A stretch of 64,000 nucleotides of DNA from Marivirga atlantica (GCF_016734805.1 NZ_JAERQG010000002.1:372001-436000); one strand, 5' to 3'; shown: positions 41,061 through 50,763, counted from the first letter of the stretch. Program-made: numbers and translations. The notes: generated from the sequence alone by a model not told the origin.

Positions 41061-42071
41061 TTAAGAATATTCTTTACGGTTTTTAATGATGTCCAGCGCC
41101 AGAAACAAGGCCTGTCGCATAGAAGTTTCATCTGCCTCGTTTTTTCCGCAAAGATCGTAGGCTGTTCCATGGTCAGGAGAAGTTCTTACAAAGGGTAAAC
41201 CTGCAGTGTAATTCACTCCATTAGCAAAAGCCAGTGTTTTGAAAGGGATCAAACCCTGATCGTGATACATGGCTAGTATACCATCAAACTTTTTGAAAGT
41301 ACCATTTCCGAAGAAACCATCAGAAGGGAAGGGGCCATACACCAGCTTGCCTTTTTCTTTCCACTCATTTACAAGTGGTTTGATAATTTCATCATCTTCA
41401 TTGCCTATAACACCATTATCACCTGCATGAGGGTTTAGGCCTAACAAGGCAATTTTTGGTTTGGAAATGCCAAAGTCAACTCTTAACGAGCGCTCCATAA
41501 TGGCTAGCTTGCTTTCAATCTTTTCCTTAGTAATCTGCTGACTTACTTCCTTTATAGGAATGTGGCCTGTTACTACTCCAACTCTCAAACTACCATCAAC
41601 TAATAGCATGAGGCTGTCTTTGGCTTTTGCAGTTTGTGCTAAATATTCAGTATGACCCGCAAACTTAAATTCATCAGATTGTATAGTGTGTTTATTAATA
41701 GGAGCCGTCACAATAGCATCTACCCTTTTCTCAATAGCATCTTCAGTAGCTTGTTTGATGCTCTGGAAGGCATATTTACCTACTTCTTTATCCGCTTCAC
41801 CCATTGTAATGTTAACCGTTTCATCCCAAAGGTTAAGCACATTGAGTTTACGTTGATCTAAGTCTTCAAGCTTTTTTAATTGGAAGTAATTAAAATCCCT
41901 TATGTTCAGCGCTTTTCTATAGTACGAGAGAACTTTTCCGGAACCATAAACCACAGGTGTCATCATCTTAAGCACCCTGCTATCTTCTAATGATTTAATG
42001 ATAACTTCAGGGGCAATGCTATTAACATCTCCTATGGTGATGGCTACTACTGGTTTTTTTTCTTCTTCCAT
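41061..42071 (-). CDS. pdxA: 4-hydroxythreonine-4-phosphate dehydrogenase
   Basis: PdxA, 336 residues, oxidises 4-phosphohydroxy-threonine in vitamin B6 synthesis. It has a family N-terminus (VAITIGDVNSIAPEVIIK), metal/substrate His residues in FAGHTEYLA, and MYHDQGLIPFK and SPDHGTAYDLCGK, all diagnostic. It is divergent from rsmA. Confidence 0.94.
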   Translation of the reverse strand: MEEEKKPVVAITIGDVNSIAPEVIIKSLEDSRVLKMMTPVVYGSGKVLSYYRKALNIRDFNYFQLKKLEDLDQRKLNVLNLWDETVNITMGEADKEVGKYAFQSIKQATEDAIEKRVDAIVTAPINKHTIQSDEFKFAGHTEYLAQTAKAKDSLMLLVDGSLRVGVVTGHIPIKEVSQQITKEKIESKLAIMERSLRVDFGISKPKIALLGLNPHAGDNGVIGNEDDEIIKPLVNEWKEKGKLVYGPFPSDGFFGNGTFKKFDGILAMYHDQGLIPFKTLAFANGVNYTAGLPFVRTSPDHGTAYDLCGKNEADETSMRQALFLALDIIKNRKEYS

Positions 42072-42161
42072 AATTGAAAACTAAAGAAATATTAGGGCTA
42101 TTAGTGAAATTAAAATACTTAAATTCTGTGCAATTTAGTTTTTTTTTATCTGCTTTGAAAA

Positions 42162-42944
42162 ATGAATCAAGTAAGGGCCAAAAAACATCTGGGACAACAC
42201 TTTTTGAAAGATCAGCAAATTGCTGACAAAATTGTAAAAGCTTTAACTGGTCATAACAATTACAAAAAGTTAATTGAGATTGGGCCTGGTACAGGTGTTT
42301 TAACAGATATCTTAATAGAAGATAATCAGTATGATGCGTTATTCTGGGATGTTGATAGAGATTCCATAGCTTATTTAAATGAGAAGCACCCATCCCAAAC
42401 AGATAGGTTTATTTTAGCTGACTTTTTACATCAACGTTTAGAAGAATATTTTAAAGAGCCTTTCGGTGTAATCGGTAATTTTCCTTACAATATTTCATCT
42501 CAAATTTTCTTTAAGGTACTCGATTATCGGCATCAAATACCTGAGGTAGTCGGTATGATACAGAAAGAGGTGGCTGAAAGAATTGCTGCGCCTCCGGGAA
42601 GCAAAACATATGGTATTTTAAGCGTGTTGTTACAAGCCTATTATAAGGTTGAGTATTTATTCTCAGTGCCACCCAATGTTTTCAACCCACCACCTAAGGT
42701 GACCTCGGGTGTAATAAGATTAATAAGGAATGATGTGCAGCAATTGGACTGTGACGAGAAGTTATTTTTTAGGGTTGTAAAGCAAGGTTTTAATAATAGG
42801 CGAAAGACCTTACGAAATGCACTTAAACCTTTGGGTTTAGCAGATGAGGTAAAGGAATTACCTATTTTAAACCAAAGAGCAGAACAGTTAGGTGTTGATG
42901 ATTTTGTTGAATTAACTAAAGCAATTAGTAGTGGAAACAATTAA
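42162..42944 (+). CDS. rsmA: 16S rRNA (adenine1518/1519-N6)-dimethyltransferase
   Basis: RsmA/KsgA, 260 residues, dimethylates two adenines near the 3' end of 16S rRNA in 30S biogenesis. It has the N-terminal AKKHLGQHFLKD, the SAM motif EIGPGTGVLTDIL, the catalytic GNFPYNISSQ (NLPY-type motif with Phe in place of Leu) and FNNRRKTLRNAL. It overlaps mgtE by 14 bases. Confidence 0.95.
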   Translation: MNQVRAKKHLGQHFLKDQQIADKIVKALTGHNNYKKLIEIGPGTGVLTDILIEDNQYDALFWDVDRDSIAYLNEKHPSQTDRFILADFLHQRLEEYFKEPFGVIGNFPYNISSQIFFKVLDYRHQIPEVVGMIQKEVAERIAAPPGSKTYGILSVLLQAYYKVEYLFSVPPNVFNPPPKVTSGVIRLIRNDVQQLDCDEKLFFRVVKQGFNNRRKTLRNALKPLGLADEVKELPILNQRAEQLGVDDFVELTKAISSGNN

Positions 42945-44298
42945 CCAGTTTGAACTTTCCAGAGAATATGTTGATAGACTTCAGCAGGCTATAGATGAGC
43001 ACGATAAACGTTTTATCGTTTCCACTTTGCAAGGAGTAAATCCTGCCGATATATCTACTCTTTTACTTGAGTTCTCTACAGAAGATTCAAAATATGTGCT
43101 GGATATTTTGGATAATGAAACCAGTGCAGAAGTAATCAATGACCTTGATGAGGATATTCGTGCAAAATTTCTGAAGAATTTTGAGAGCGCTGAAATTGCT
43201 ACTATGCTCAATGAGCTAGATTCTGATGATGCAGTGGATATTATCAATGAGCTTCCTCTGAAGGATAGGGAAGAGGTAATCGCCTCGCTCGATAATAGGG
43301 AGAAAGCAGATAATATTCTTGACCTGTTGAGGTATGAAGAAGATGTAGCAGGTGGTTTGATGGCCAAGGAGCTGATCAAGGTAAATGAAAATTGGTCGGT
43401 AAAGCAGTGCATTGAAGAGATCAGGCGACAAGCTGAAAATGTTGAAAAGATTTACTCAGTTTACGTTGTAAGTGACACGAATAAGCTGATAGGTAGAGTG
43501 TCATTAAAGCGCATCATTCTGGCAGATGACCATATACAGGTAAAGGAGCTTTATGAAGATGATGTAATTGCTGTTGAAACTTATATGGATGAGGTGGATG
43601 TAGCCGAAATTATGCGTAAGTATGACTTGGAATCCGTGCCTGTGGTGAATGTGCAAGGTAAGCTGATGGGTCGAATTACCATTGATGATATCGTAGATGT
43701 AATTACAGAATTAGCCGAAGAAGAACGTCAAATGATGGCTGGTATCTCAGAAGATGTAGAGGAAGATGACAGCGTATGGATGCTAACAAGAGCTCGTTTG
43801 CCTTGGCTAATCATTGGTATGTTTGGTGGCTTGCTAGGCGCCCAGTTTATTGGAGTATTTGAGAAGGATATTTTGTTGGTTCCTGCCATGGCTTTCTTTA
43901 TTCCACTGATTACAGCAACAGGAGGAAACGTTGGTATACAATCATCATCGATTGTGCTACAAAGTTTAGCAAGCAAATCAGTTTTTGATAACTCATTTGT
44001 TAAAAGGATGACTAAAGTAATTCTTGTAGCACTACTGAATGGTATAGTTATAGCTGGTATTGTAATGGGAATGAATCTTATTTTAGGTCAGGATTTAACT
44101 TTAGCGCTTGTTGTATCTATCGCATTATTCGGAGTAGTATTAATAGCTTCATTAATGGGAACTATCACCCCCCTTATTCTTGATAGATTTGGTATTAATC
44201 CGGCAATAGCGTCTGGTCCATTTATTACTACAGCCAATGACTTGTTAGGTCTTTTGGTATACTTCTCTGTAGCCCATTTGTTGTATTCAAATCTGTAA
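42931..44298 (+). CDS. mgtE: Magnesium transporter MgtE
   Basis: MgtE, 455 residues. The N-terminal superhelical Mg2+-sensing domain (about 1-135, MgtE_N) is followed by tandem CBS domains (about 140-265, with VSLKRIILAD and GRITIDDIVDVI). A five-helix channel domain follows, with TATGGNVGIQSSSIV and the family PF01769 features. The start is a GTG inside the rsmA end (14-base overlap). Confidence 0.94.
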   Translation: METINQFELSREYVDRLQQAIDEHDKRFIVSTLQGVNPADISTLLLEFSTEDSKYVLDILDNETSAEVINDLDEDIRAKFLKNFESAEIATMLNELDSDDAVDIINELPLKDREEVIASLDNREKADNILDLLRYEEDVAGGLMAKELIKVNENWSVKQCIEEIRRQAENVEKIYSVYVVSDTNKLIGRVSLKRIILADDHIQVKELYEDDVIAVETYMDEVDVAEIMRKYDLESVPVVNVQGKLMGRITIDDIVDVITELAEEERQMMAGISEDVEEDDSVWMLTRARLPWLIIGMFGGLLGAQFIGVFEKDILLVPAMAFFIPLITATGGNVGIQSSSIVLQSLASKSVFDNSFVKRMTKVILVALLNGIVIAGIVMGMNLILGQDLTLALVVSIALFGVVLIASLMGTITPLILDRFGINPAIASGPFITTANDLLGLLVYFSVAHLLYSNL

Positions 44299-44310
44299 GT
44301 ACCAAATTAA

Positions 44311-45237
44311 ATGAAGATTCTAATCATTGATAAAATGCATGATTCCATCCTTCCATTATTGGAAGCGATTGGGTGCCGCGCAGATTACAAACCTGAGATA
44401 GATCGCAACCTTATTCTTAGCATCATCTCATCGTACGATGGGATTATCGTTAGAAGCAAAACACCTATGGATGCTGAATTTTTGGAGCGTGCTCAACATT
44501 TGAAATTTGTTGCTCGGGCCGGGGCAGGTATTGATAATGTGGATATGGAGGCTATGAGTAAATATGGTATTCAATTACTCAATGCTCCGGAGGGTAACAG
44601 AGATGCTGTTGCCGAGCATACCCTGGCCATGTTACTTTCTTTGATGAATAAACTTCACTTGGCAAATCAGCAGGTAAGAAACAGAGTATGGGATAGAGAA
44701 GGTAATAGAGGATATGAGTTGATGGGCAAAACTGTGGGACTATTAGGTTTCGGTTATATGGGACAGGCTGTGGCAAAAAGGCTTAGCAGTTTCGGATGTC
44801 GCATATTAGCTTTTGATATTTTTCCACAAAAACATGCTTATGAGGATGTAGAGATTGTCGATTTTGATGTTTTTAAGAGAGACACTGAAATTTTAAGTAT
44901 TCATATTCCTTTAAACACTGAAAACAAATTGCTTATCAATACAGATTATTTATCACAGTTTCCTAAATTACAATATGTGGTAAATACCTCGAGAGGAGAA
45001 GTGCTTAAACTATCAGATATGGTAGCAATGCTGAAAGATGGAAGGCTTAAGGGGGCAGCTTTAGATGTTTTGGAGAACGAAAAATTAGCGCAGCTTAATA
45101 ACGATGAAGACAAGGTGTTCGGTGAATTGATTTCATTAGATAATGTTATTTTAAGTCCTCATGTTGCTGGCTGGACTTTCGAGTCCTACGAAAAGATAAA
45201 TCAGGTATTGGTAGAAAAAATTAAAAATATTGTGTGA
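44311..45237 (+). CDS. D-2-hydroxyacid dehydrogenase (phosphoglycerate-dehydrogenase-like)
   Basis: A D-isomer-specific 2-hydroxyacid dehydrogenase, 308 residues. Catalytic substrate Arg is in VNTSRGEVLKL, the NAD loop is GLLGFGYMGQAVA, and the His is in LSPHVAGWT; Glu is in LDVLENEKL. It has no ACT domain, so it is not a classical regulated SerA. 3-Phosphoglycerate, glyoxylate and other 2-keto acids are all possible substrates. It follows mgtE by 12 bases. Confidence 0.87.
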   Translation: MKILIIDKMHDSILPLLEAIGCRADYKPEIDRNLILSIISSYDGIIVRSKTPMDAEFLERAQHLKFVARAGAGIDNVDMEAMSKYGIQLLNAPEGNRDAVAEHTLAMLLSLMNKLHLANQQVRNRVWDREGNRGYELMGKTVGLLGFGYMGQAVAKRLSSFGCRILAFDIFPQKHAYEDVEIVDFDVFKRDTEILSIHIPLNTENKLLINTDYLSQFPKLQYVVNTSRGEVLKLSDMVAMLKDGRLKGAALDVLENEKLAQLNNDEDKVFGELISLDNVILSPHVAGWTFESYEKINQVLVEKIKNIV

Positions 45238-45317
45238 ATTTTAATGTAATTTAAGGTCAAAGTGCTAAACTCGTCCTCCGATAGCACAGTATTTTAATTG
45301 TAATTTTTTGAAATTTT

Positions 45318-46154
45318 ATGAAAGAGTGGAGAGCTAAAATTGAAGAGCGTTTTAAAAGGATAATCGAGAAGCCGATTTTAACTTCTTTTATGGTGCTTAT
45401 TTTGCTTTCTGTATTAGTGCTAGGCTTAAGCGCACCCTACTATTTGGCAAACTTTAAGGATTTCTTCAAAGAGGTGTTGGCGGAAGCGCATGGTATGCTT
45501 TTCGATATTGCTATCATCGGTATTTTAATCTTCTGGTTAAATGCCAACGGTGAAAAGCAGCTACGTATTAAAATGTACAAAGATGAAATTGATGATTTCC
45601 GTCAGTGGGAATCTGAGGAGGCAGCCTTTAGAACAGTTGGTAATATTAAAAGATTAAACAGGCATAATATATCTAATATTAACCTGGTTAATTGCCATTT
45701 AACAAAAACTAACCTTAATCAGGTAATGCTTAATGGCTCGAATCTTAACTCAGCCAATTTAAGTCATTGTAACGCAATAGAGTGTGACTTTTCAGACGCA
45801 CGGGCCAATCAAACTAATTTTGAAAATGCCAAGATGAACCAGGCGATTTTCAACACGGCCTATGCCAGTGGTGCCAATTTTAAAGATGCGTTTTTGATTA
45901 AGGCTCAGTTTAATAAAGCATTCTTAATTAAGGCTAATTTCACGAACGCTTATTTAATGGAAGCAGATTTAAGAGATTGCCATTTGACAGGTGCTATTTT
46001 TGATGAGGCCAGTCTTTACAAAGCAGATTTACGAGGAGTAGAGGGGCTTACCGCGGAGCAACTTAAGAACGTTAAAACCTTATACCTCGCTAAGCTTGAC
46101 GATGATATTTTAAGGGAAATTCAAGAAAATTATCCAGATATTTTAGGCAAGTAG
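45318..46154 (+). CDS. Pentapeptide-repeat membrane protein
   Basis: A 278-residue protein with two N-terminal membrane helices (about 22-45 and 62-82), a short charged linker, then about 20 pentapeptide repeats of A(D/N)LXX form (for example LNSANLSHCN, ADLRDCHLTGAIF) making a right-handed beta-helix of about 120 residues. Some members mimic DNA or are scaffolds; this one would display the helix at the inner membrane. Function unknown. Confidence 0.85.
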   Translation: MKEWRAKIEERFKRIIEKPILTSFMVLILLSVLVLGLSAPYYLANFKDFFKEVLAEAHGMLFDIAIIGILIFWLNANGEKQLRIKMYKDEIDDFRQWESEEAAFRTVGNIKRLNRHNISNINLVNCHLTKTNLNQVMLNGSNLNSANLSHCNAIECDFSDARANQTNFENAKMNQAIFNTAYASGANFKDAFLIKAQFNKAFLIKANFTNAYLMEADLRDCHLTGAIFDEASLYKADLRGVEGLTAEQLKNVKTLYLAKLDDDILREIQENYPDILGK

Positions 46155-46192
46155 CGTAACCTTAATTGCTTGCTTTCGATTACTGAATGCAG

Positions 46193-46200
46193 TATATTTG
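46193..46200 (+). promoter_or_regulatory. Candidate greA promoter, CTTG-N20-TATATTTG
   Basis: TATATTTG (46193-46200) with CTTG at 46169-46172, spacing 20 bases, fits the Bacteroidota -33/-7 layout. It lies upstream of a terminator-like hairpin and of greA. Confidence 0.55.
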
Positions 46201-46224
46201 TATTCGAAATAAGAAAAATCGGAT

Positions 46225-46255
46225 AAAACGGCTCATGCGAATTGTGCCGTTTTTT
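46225..46255 (+). terminator. Terminator-like hairpin in the greA leader
   Basis: AAAACGGC (46225-46232) and GCCGTTTT (46246-46253), 13-base loop, followed by T-rich sequence. It can end the pentapeptide gene, but it also lies about 20 bases downstream of the predicted greA start point, so it could act as an attenuator. Confidence 0.75.
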
Positions 46256-46283
46256 ATTTATAAATAATTCAACTTTTTAGATA

Positions 46284-46757
46284 ATGAGTAAGGTATCATA
46301 TTACACAGAAGAAGGTTTGCAAAAAATGAAGGATGAGCTTCATGAATTAAAAACCAAAGGAAGAGCTCAGGCATCGGCTGATATCGCTGAAGCGAGAGAC
46401 AAAGGAGATTTAAGTGAAAATGCAGAATATGATGCTGCAAAGGATGCTCAAGGATTACTTGAGATGAAAATAGCCAAACTTGAGACGGTTGTGGCTAACG
46501 CCAGAGTGATTAAAGAATCAGATGTTGATACTTCTAAAGTAGGTTTATTAACCAAGGTGAAAATTAAAAACCTTAAAAACAGCATGGAAGTAACTTACAC
46601 AATGGTTTCAGAAGAGGAGGCTAATTTGAAGGAAGGAAAGGTATCAATCAAATCACCAATTGGCAAAGGCTTATTAGGAAAGAAAGTAGGTGAGAAAGCA
46701 GAAGTGGAAGCACCTGTTGGCAAAATGGAGTTTGAAGTATTAGACATCAGTTTATAA
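46284..46757 (+). CDS. greA: Transcription elongation factor GreA
   Basis: GreA, 157 residues, rescues backtracked RNA polymerase. The N-terminal coiled coil contains ARDKGDLSENAEYDAAKD with the acidic tip (Asp/Glu pair), and the C-terminal globular domain has ISIKSPIGKGLLGKKVGE-type sequence. The HIT gene starts 9 bases after it, so both are likely cotranscribed. Confidence 0.96.
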   Translation: MSKVSYYTEEGLQKMKDELHELKTKGRAQASADIAEARDKGDLSENAEYDAAKDAQGLLEMKIAKLETVVANARVIKESDVDTSKVGLLTKVKIKNLKNSMEVTYTMVSEEEANLKEGKVSIKSPIGKGLLGKKVGEKAEVEAPVGKMEFEVLDISL

Positions 46758-46766
46758 AAAAGCATT

Positions 46767-47159
46767 ATGGCAAGCATATTCACCAAAATTATTAATAGAG
46801 AGATTCCAGGGCATATAGTGGCAGAAAATGACGATTATATCGCCTTTTTGGATATTAATCCGTTAGTAATGGGGCATGTGCTTGTTGTACCAAAGCAAGA
46901 AGTAGATTATATTTTTGACTTGTCCGATGAGGTTTATTCAGGTCTGCATCTTTTCGCTAAGCAAGTGGCAATTGCACTTAAAGCAAGTATTAACTGCGTA
47001 AGAATAGGGACAGCGGTAATTGGCCTTGAAGTGCCTCATGTTCATATTCATTTAGTACCCATGAATAGCATGAACGACATCAATTTCAGCAAGCCAAAGC
47101 TTAACCCTTCGCAAGATGAGTTAGCCTCTATGGCCGAAAAAATCAAATCTAATATTTAA
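46767..47159 (+). CDS. HIT-family nucleotide-binding protein
   Basis: A 130-residue HIT-domain protein of the Hint/HinT type. The histidine triad HVHIHLVP is near residue 91, with DINPLVMGHVLVVPK before it. These enzymes hydrolyse nucleoside phosphoramidates or adenylylated substrates. Typical neighbour of greA in this phylum; convergent with the exported DxDDTA protein. Confidence 0.92.
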   Translation: MASIFTKIINREIPGHIVAENDDYIAFLDINPLVMGHVLVVPKQEVDYIFDLSDEVYSGLHLFAKQVAIALKASINCVRIGTAVIGLEVPHVHIHLVPMNSMNDINFSKPKLNPSQDELASMAEKIKSNI

Positions 47160-47161
47160 GA

Positions 47162-48328
47162 TTAATTATTAACGAGTTTTATTCCGTCATCTGACTGAGT
47201 AAAGCTTGCTTTAGACATAGTTTTTAATTCTAACAGAAGCATCCAATAATAAGGGATGCTTCTGTGTTTATACTGCAACAGACGATTCTTCCCTGTCAAT
47301 TTCTTCCAGAAAAGAGCTGACCCTGTAAACGGATTTCCCTTAAACCAGGCATAGGTTTTTATATCATTTTCGAAATCCTCTAAGTCGATTTCAAATGCTA
47401 TTTGCTCATTTAGTCTTATGAGAGAGGTCAGCAGGATAATTTGATCTACAGACGATTCGGCAATTTTTAGCTGAAAGTAGAGGTCATCGATTATAATTTC
47501 TCGTAATTGACTGATTTCTTGGTAATATCCTGCCTCCAGTAACCTTGCTAAATGATATAGAATAACAGTAGTGCTCTGGTAATGTGGTGAAACCAAATGT
47601 GGTTTCGTATCATGTAGTTCCTCTTGAATCACAGAATTGATAAAACTTAAAGAGGCTTTCGCAATACTATCTGGCTTTCTTTCAAGCTTTGCACCTAACA
47701 GCATTACGTTTGAAATTACACAGATGTCTAAATCCTGCTTCATTTTATTGGCAAACCAGGTTCTGTAGGCTTTACTATTCTGATACTGTTTTAGCGTTGA
47801 CTTAACATGCTGATGCTTTAAACTTTGTTCATTTATCAACTTGAAAAGGTGATTAAAGAGATCAAATTCATCTAATAGACTCAGATAGATGATGGCCGTA
47901 TCGTCTAAATCATCTGGTAACAGGTTGTTGGAAAATAGGGGGGCTGCCGGAAAAGGCATTTCCGGATTTGTTTGGTAGAAATTATAGGTTACGCCTCCAT
48001 TTCTGTTACTATAAAATGGATATGCTTGCTTAGCTTTTAGAATAATGTTCTCTGCCTTTTGTTTGTCCTTTGCATTGAAGTAGGGTATAAGCTCTTGTAA
48101 ACTGTATGCAATTAGTGCGGTAAAGAAAACATTGTTGTCTTCAGGAAAGTACTTGCCATTCTTCCTGATTAGTTGTGTTCTAAAAAGCCCATTTTTGTAA
48201 AGTTCATCTTCTTCAACTTGATGTTTCTGCAATGTATCTAGAATGGATATATCTTGAGCTTTCCCCATTTGCGAGGCAAGACAAAATGAAGCTATAAGAA
48301 AAAGAATTTTTACTTTAGTTTTAACCAT
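47162..48328 (-). CDS. Exported (alpha/alpha)-barrel-like protein with DxDDTA motif, paralogue 1
   Basis: A 388-residue protein with a signal peptide (ending near MGKAQ). It is almost entirely helical, with helix-pair repeats. LPDDLDDTAIIYLSLLD at about 138-154 contains DLDDTA, the DxDDTA form of class II terpenoid cyclases, but export makes a terpene cyclase role unlikely. It resembles the gene at 57081 around this motif: both have a Gly-rich NFY/NFW segment before it and (V/L)PxDxDDTA. I know no named family. It could be a periplasmic glycan- or lipid-processing (alpha/alpha)6 barrel. Confidence 0.55.
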   Translation of the reverse strand: MVKTKVKILFLIASFCLASQMGKAQDISILDTLQKHQVEEDELYKNGLFRTQLIRKNGKYFPEDNNVFFTALIAYSLQELIPYFNAKDKQKAENIILKAKQAYPFYSNRNGGVTYNFYQTNPEMPFPAAPLFSNNLLPDDLDDTAIIYLSLLDEFDLFNHLFKLINEQSLKHQHVKSTLKQYQNSKAYRTWFANKMKQDLDICVISNVMLLGAKLERKPDSIAKASLSFINSVIQEELHDTKPHLVSPHYQSTTVILYHLARLLEAGYYQEISQLREIIIDDLYFQLKIAESSVDQIILLTSLIRLNEQIAFEIDLEDFENDIKTYAWFKGNPFTGSALFWKKLTGKNRLLQYKHRSIPYYWMLLLELKTMSKASFTQSDDGIKLVNN

Positions 48329-48354
48329 ATTGCGGTTTTGAAGTGCTACCTAAC

Positions 48355-48732
48355 TCACAAAACATATTGTGCTAATAATTGCTGTACTTCATATACATTT
48401 ACTGATTTATTAAACTTCTTTGTAATACTAGGGTGCTGCTCGCTGCTTATCCAAATTTTCAGTTCTGCATCCAAGTCAAATGTACCTGCTGTTTCGATGC
48501 TAAATCGAGAAATGCTTTTATAACCCACACTCTTATATTCAGTTTTTTTACCTGAAAACCCCTGTTTGTCTACAAGTATGAGTCGCTTATTGGTGAAAAT
48601 GAATGTATCTCGAAACAATTTGAAACCCAGCTCTATTTTTTCTTCTTGTATTAACAACTGAGCATATTCTTTAGCTAATTGTTCTGATGTTACTGTTCCG
48701 GCATTGCCCAGAAGTGATGATAAAAGTCCCAT
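48355..48732 (-). CDS. Bacterial PH-domain protein
   Basis: A 125-residue protein of the bacterial pleckstrin-homology type (PF08000-like). The beta-strand pattern is LFRDTFIFTNKRLILVDKQG, a hallmark of these proteins, and the C-terminal helix VNVYEVQQLLAQYVL caps the fold. It has no membrane segment. Function unknown. It stands alone, near but divergent from proC. Confidence 0.78.
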   Translation of the reverse strand: MGLLSSLLGNAGTVTSEQLAKEYAQLLIQEEKIELGFKLFRDTFIFTNKRLILVDKQGFSGKKTEYKSVGYKSISRFSIETAGTFDLDAELKIWISSEQHPSITKKFNKSVNVYEVQQLLAQYVL

Positions 48733-49072
48733 AGTTTAGTTGAAATTTAAGTTTCATTAAAGCATGAATATACAAACCGTAAACAGAATACATACACTAG
48801 AAGCTAATATTAAACTGTCATATCTGCACAGTTTTGCCGATATGGCGCAAAAGCTACCTATTTGACAGTAGCCAATAATCACTCAATATATTTTTTAAAT
48901 TTTTTGAAATAAGCATATAGGGCAAAATAGTAGTTAATAAAGGGTGTATGAAATCAATTGAGCTACTTTTTTTAAACAAAACTGCATCAATCTTGCTTTT
49001 TAATAAGTAAGATTTATTGAATTAAACTAGAACAGATAGACTGTTTATTTAAGTAAAACCAAACAATTAAAC
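48733..49072. other. 340-base gap between the PH-domain gene and proC
   Basis: No open frame of note and no clear TAnnTTTG on either strand. GCTAC/GTAGC form a small inverted pair around 48853-48872, and it is A+T-rich (over 65%). It must hold both promoters of the divergent genes, but they are not recognisable. Confidence 0.4.
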
Positions 49073-49897
49073 ATGAAAGTATTAGTAATTGGCGCAGGAA
49101 ATATGGGGTTAGCATATGCTAAAGCACTCATTAAATCTGAATACCTGAAAAGTGAAAACTTGATGATTTCAGATACTGATGCCAAAAAAACTGAAGAGTT
49201 AAAAAAGATTAGTCGTTTTGACGTATTTACAAATTTAGAGGATTGTTTGCCTCACGCAGATATTATTTTCTTTGCGGTAAAACCTTATCACACAGAGGAT
49301 TTATTTAAAGAAATTAGACACCTCATGCAGCCTGATCAAATTGTTATCTCAATTATGGCAGGTGTAACTATTCAAACAATGCAAGATGGTTTGGGAATCA
49401 GAAAGGTAGTAAGAGCCATGCCTAACTTACCGGCTCAGGTAGGTAAAGGATTAACATCTTTTACAGCCTCTGACGAAGTATCCAGATTAGAGTTGTCAAC
49501 AGTTGAGAACTTATTGAGCACTACCGGTAAATCAGTAAGGCTTGATACTGAAAATGATATTGATGCCTCAACTGGTATTTCTGGTAGTGGACCAGCTTAT
49601 GTATTCTATTTTATGCAGTCAATGATGGACGCAGCTAAAAAAATGGGCTTCTCCGATCATGACTCAAAAGTATTGGTTAGTCAGACGTTTGAAGGGGCAA
49701 TTGAATTGTTCAATAAGTCTGATTTATCTCCAGAATCATGGATGAAACGAGTAGCATCTAAAGGTGGTACTACACGTGCAGCGCTTGATTCAATGGATGA
49801 CAATAATGTGAAGGATCAAATTGAAGAAGCTGCCTACGCTGCTTTTAACAGAGCAGTTGAGTTAGGTGGTAATGACTCTGACTCAGACAATGAATAA
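49073..49897 (+). CDS. proC: Pyrroline-5-carboxylate reductase
   Basis: ProC, 274 residues, makes proline from pyrroline-5-carboxylate with NAD(P)H. The Rossmann GAGNMGLAY is at the N-terminus, VVRAMPNLPAQVGKGLT mid-chain, and the C-terminal SGSGPAYVFYFMQSMMDAA and KGGTTRAALDSM are diagnostic. It leads proC-proB-proA. Confidence 0.95.
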   Translation: MKVLVIGAGNMGLAYAKALIKSEYLKSENLMISDTDAKKTEELKKISRFDVFTNLEDCLPHADIIFFAVKPYHTEDLFKEIRHLMQPDQIVISIMAGVTIQTMQDGLGIRKVVRAMPNLPAQVGKGLTSFTASDEVSRLELSTVENLLSTTGKSVRLDTENDIDASTGISGSGPAYVFYFMQSMMDAAKKMGFSDHDSKVLVSQTFEGAIELFNKSDLSPESWMKRVASKGGTTRAALDSMDDNNVKDQIEEAAYAAFNRAVELGGNDSDSDNE

Positions 49898-49898
49898 C

Positions 49899-50687
49899 AT
49901 GGAAAGTAAGCAATACGAGAAAGTAGTAGTTGTTAAGGTTGGTACCAATGTAATGACCAATAAGGATAACCGCATTGTGGTGCCTATTTTGAAAAGATTG
50001 GTAGACCAAATTGCACGACTGTATGAAGATGACGTAATGACTGTACTTATTTCTTCAGGTTCAGTGATTGCCGGTATGGAAGTGCTTGATGAAAATACCA
50101 TTACTGATAAAACTGTAAGAAGACAGGTTTATTCTGCAGTGGGTCAGCCAAGGATGATGCGCCATTATTATAGCATTTTCCATGATTATGGAATGCGTTG
50201 TGCGCAAGTTCTTGCAACTAAGAGAGATTTTGACCCAGGGCCTCACAGAGATAATATGGTAAACTGTTACACTGGTTTATTGAGCCAAGGTATAGTGCCA
50301 ATCGCTAATGAGGATGATGCAGTTTCTTTATCAATGTCAATGTTTACTGATAATGATCAGTTGGCTAGCTTGGTAGCGGAATTGGTAAATGCAGATACCC
50401 TAATCCTTTTAACAGATACAGATGGAATTTATGATGGTCATCCAGATCATGATGAATCTGAAGTGATTAGAACTGTAACAACCGATCAGGAGGTTGAGCA
50501 GTTTGTACAATCATCTGATAAAAAAGAAGGTGAAGGTAGAGGAGGAATGGAGTCCAAAATAGGTGTAGCTAAGGCAGCTGCTCAAAAGGATATCACCACA
50601 TTTATTGCCAATGGTAAGCGCGAAAATGTCATTGTAGACATCGTTAATGGTAAAGATGTAGGTACCAGAATATACAAGGAGGATTAA
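49899..50687 (+). CDS. proB: Glutamate 5-kinase (PUA-less)
   Basis: ProB, about 263 residues from the ATG at 49899 (MESKQ), one base after the proC stop; an earlier start overlaps proC. It phosphorylates glutamate in proline synthesis. It has VVKVGTNVMT, SSGSVIAGME, DNDQLASLVAELVNADTLIL and GRGGMESKIGVAK. No PUA domain follows, unlike the E. coli enzyme of 367 residues. Confidence 0.93.
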   Translation: MESKQYEKVVVVKVGTNVMTNKDNRIVVPILKRLVDQIARLYEDDVMTVLISSGSVIAGMEVLDENTITDKTVRRQVYSAVGQPRMMRHYYSIFHDYGMRCAQVLATKRDFDPGPHRDNMVNCYTGLLSQGIVPIANEDDAVSLSMSMFTDNDQLASLVAELVNADTLILLTDTDGIYDGHPDHDESEVIRTVTTDQEVEQFVQSSDKKEGEGRGGMESKIGVAKAAAQKDITTFIANGKRENVIVDIVNGKDVGTRIYKED

Positions 50688-50763
50688 TTTAAATCTTCCT
50701 GCATAAGTTAAAAGCTTGTGTTTTTAATAAACATTAACTCAAAATTGAAATATTAGAAACTAT

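Noticed and set aside
42981-43431. Long antisense frames inside mgtE
   Set aside because: They are shadow frames of a clearly coding gene, rich in Ser and without homology.
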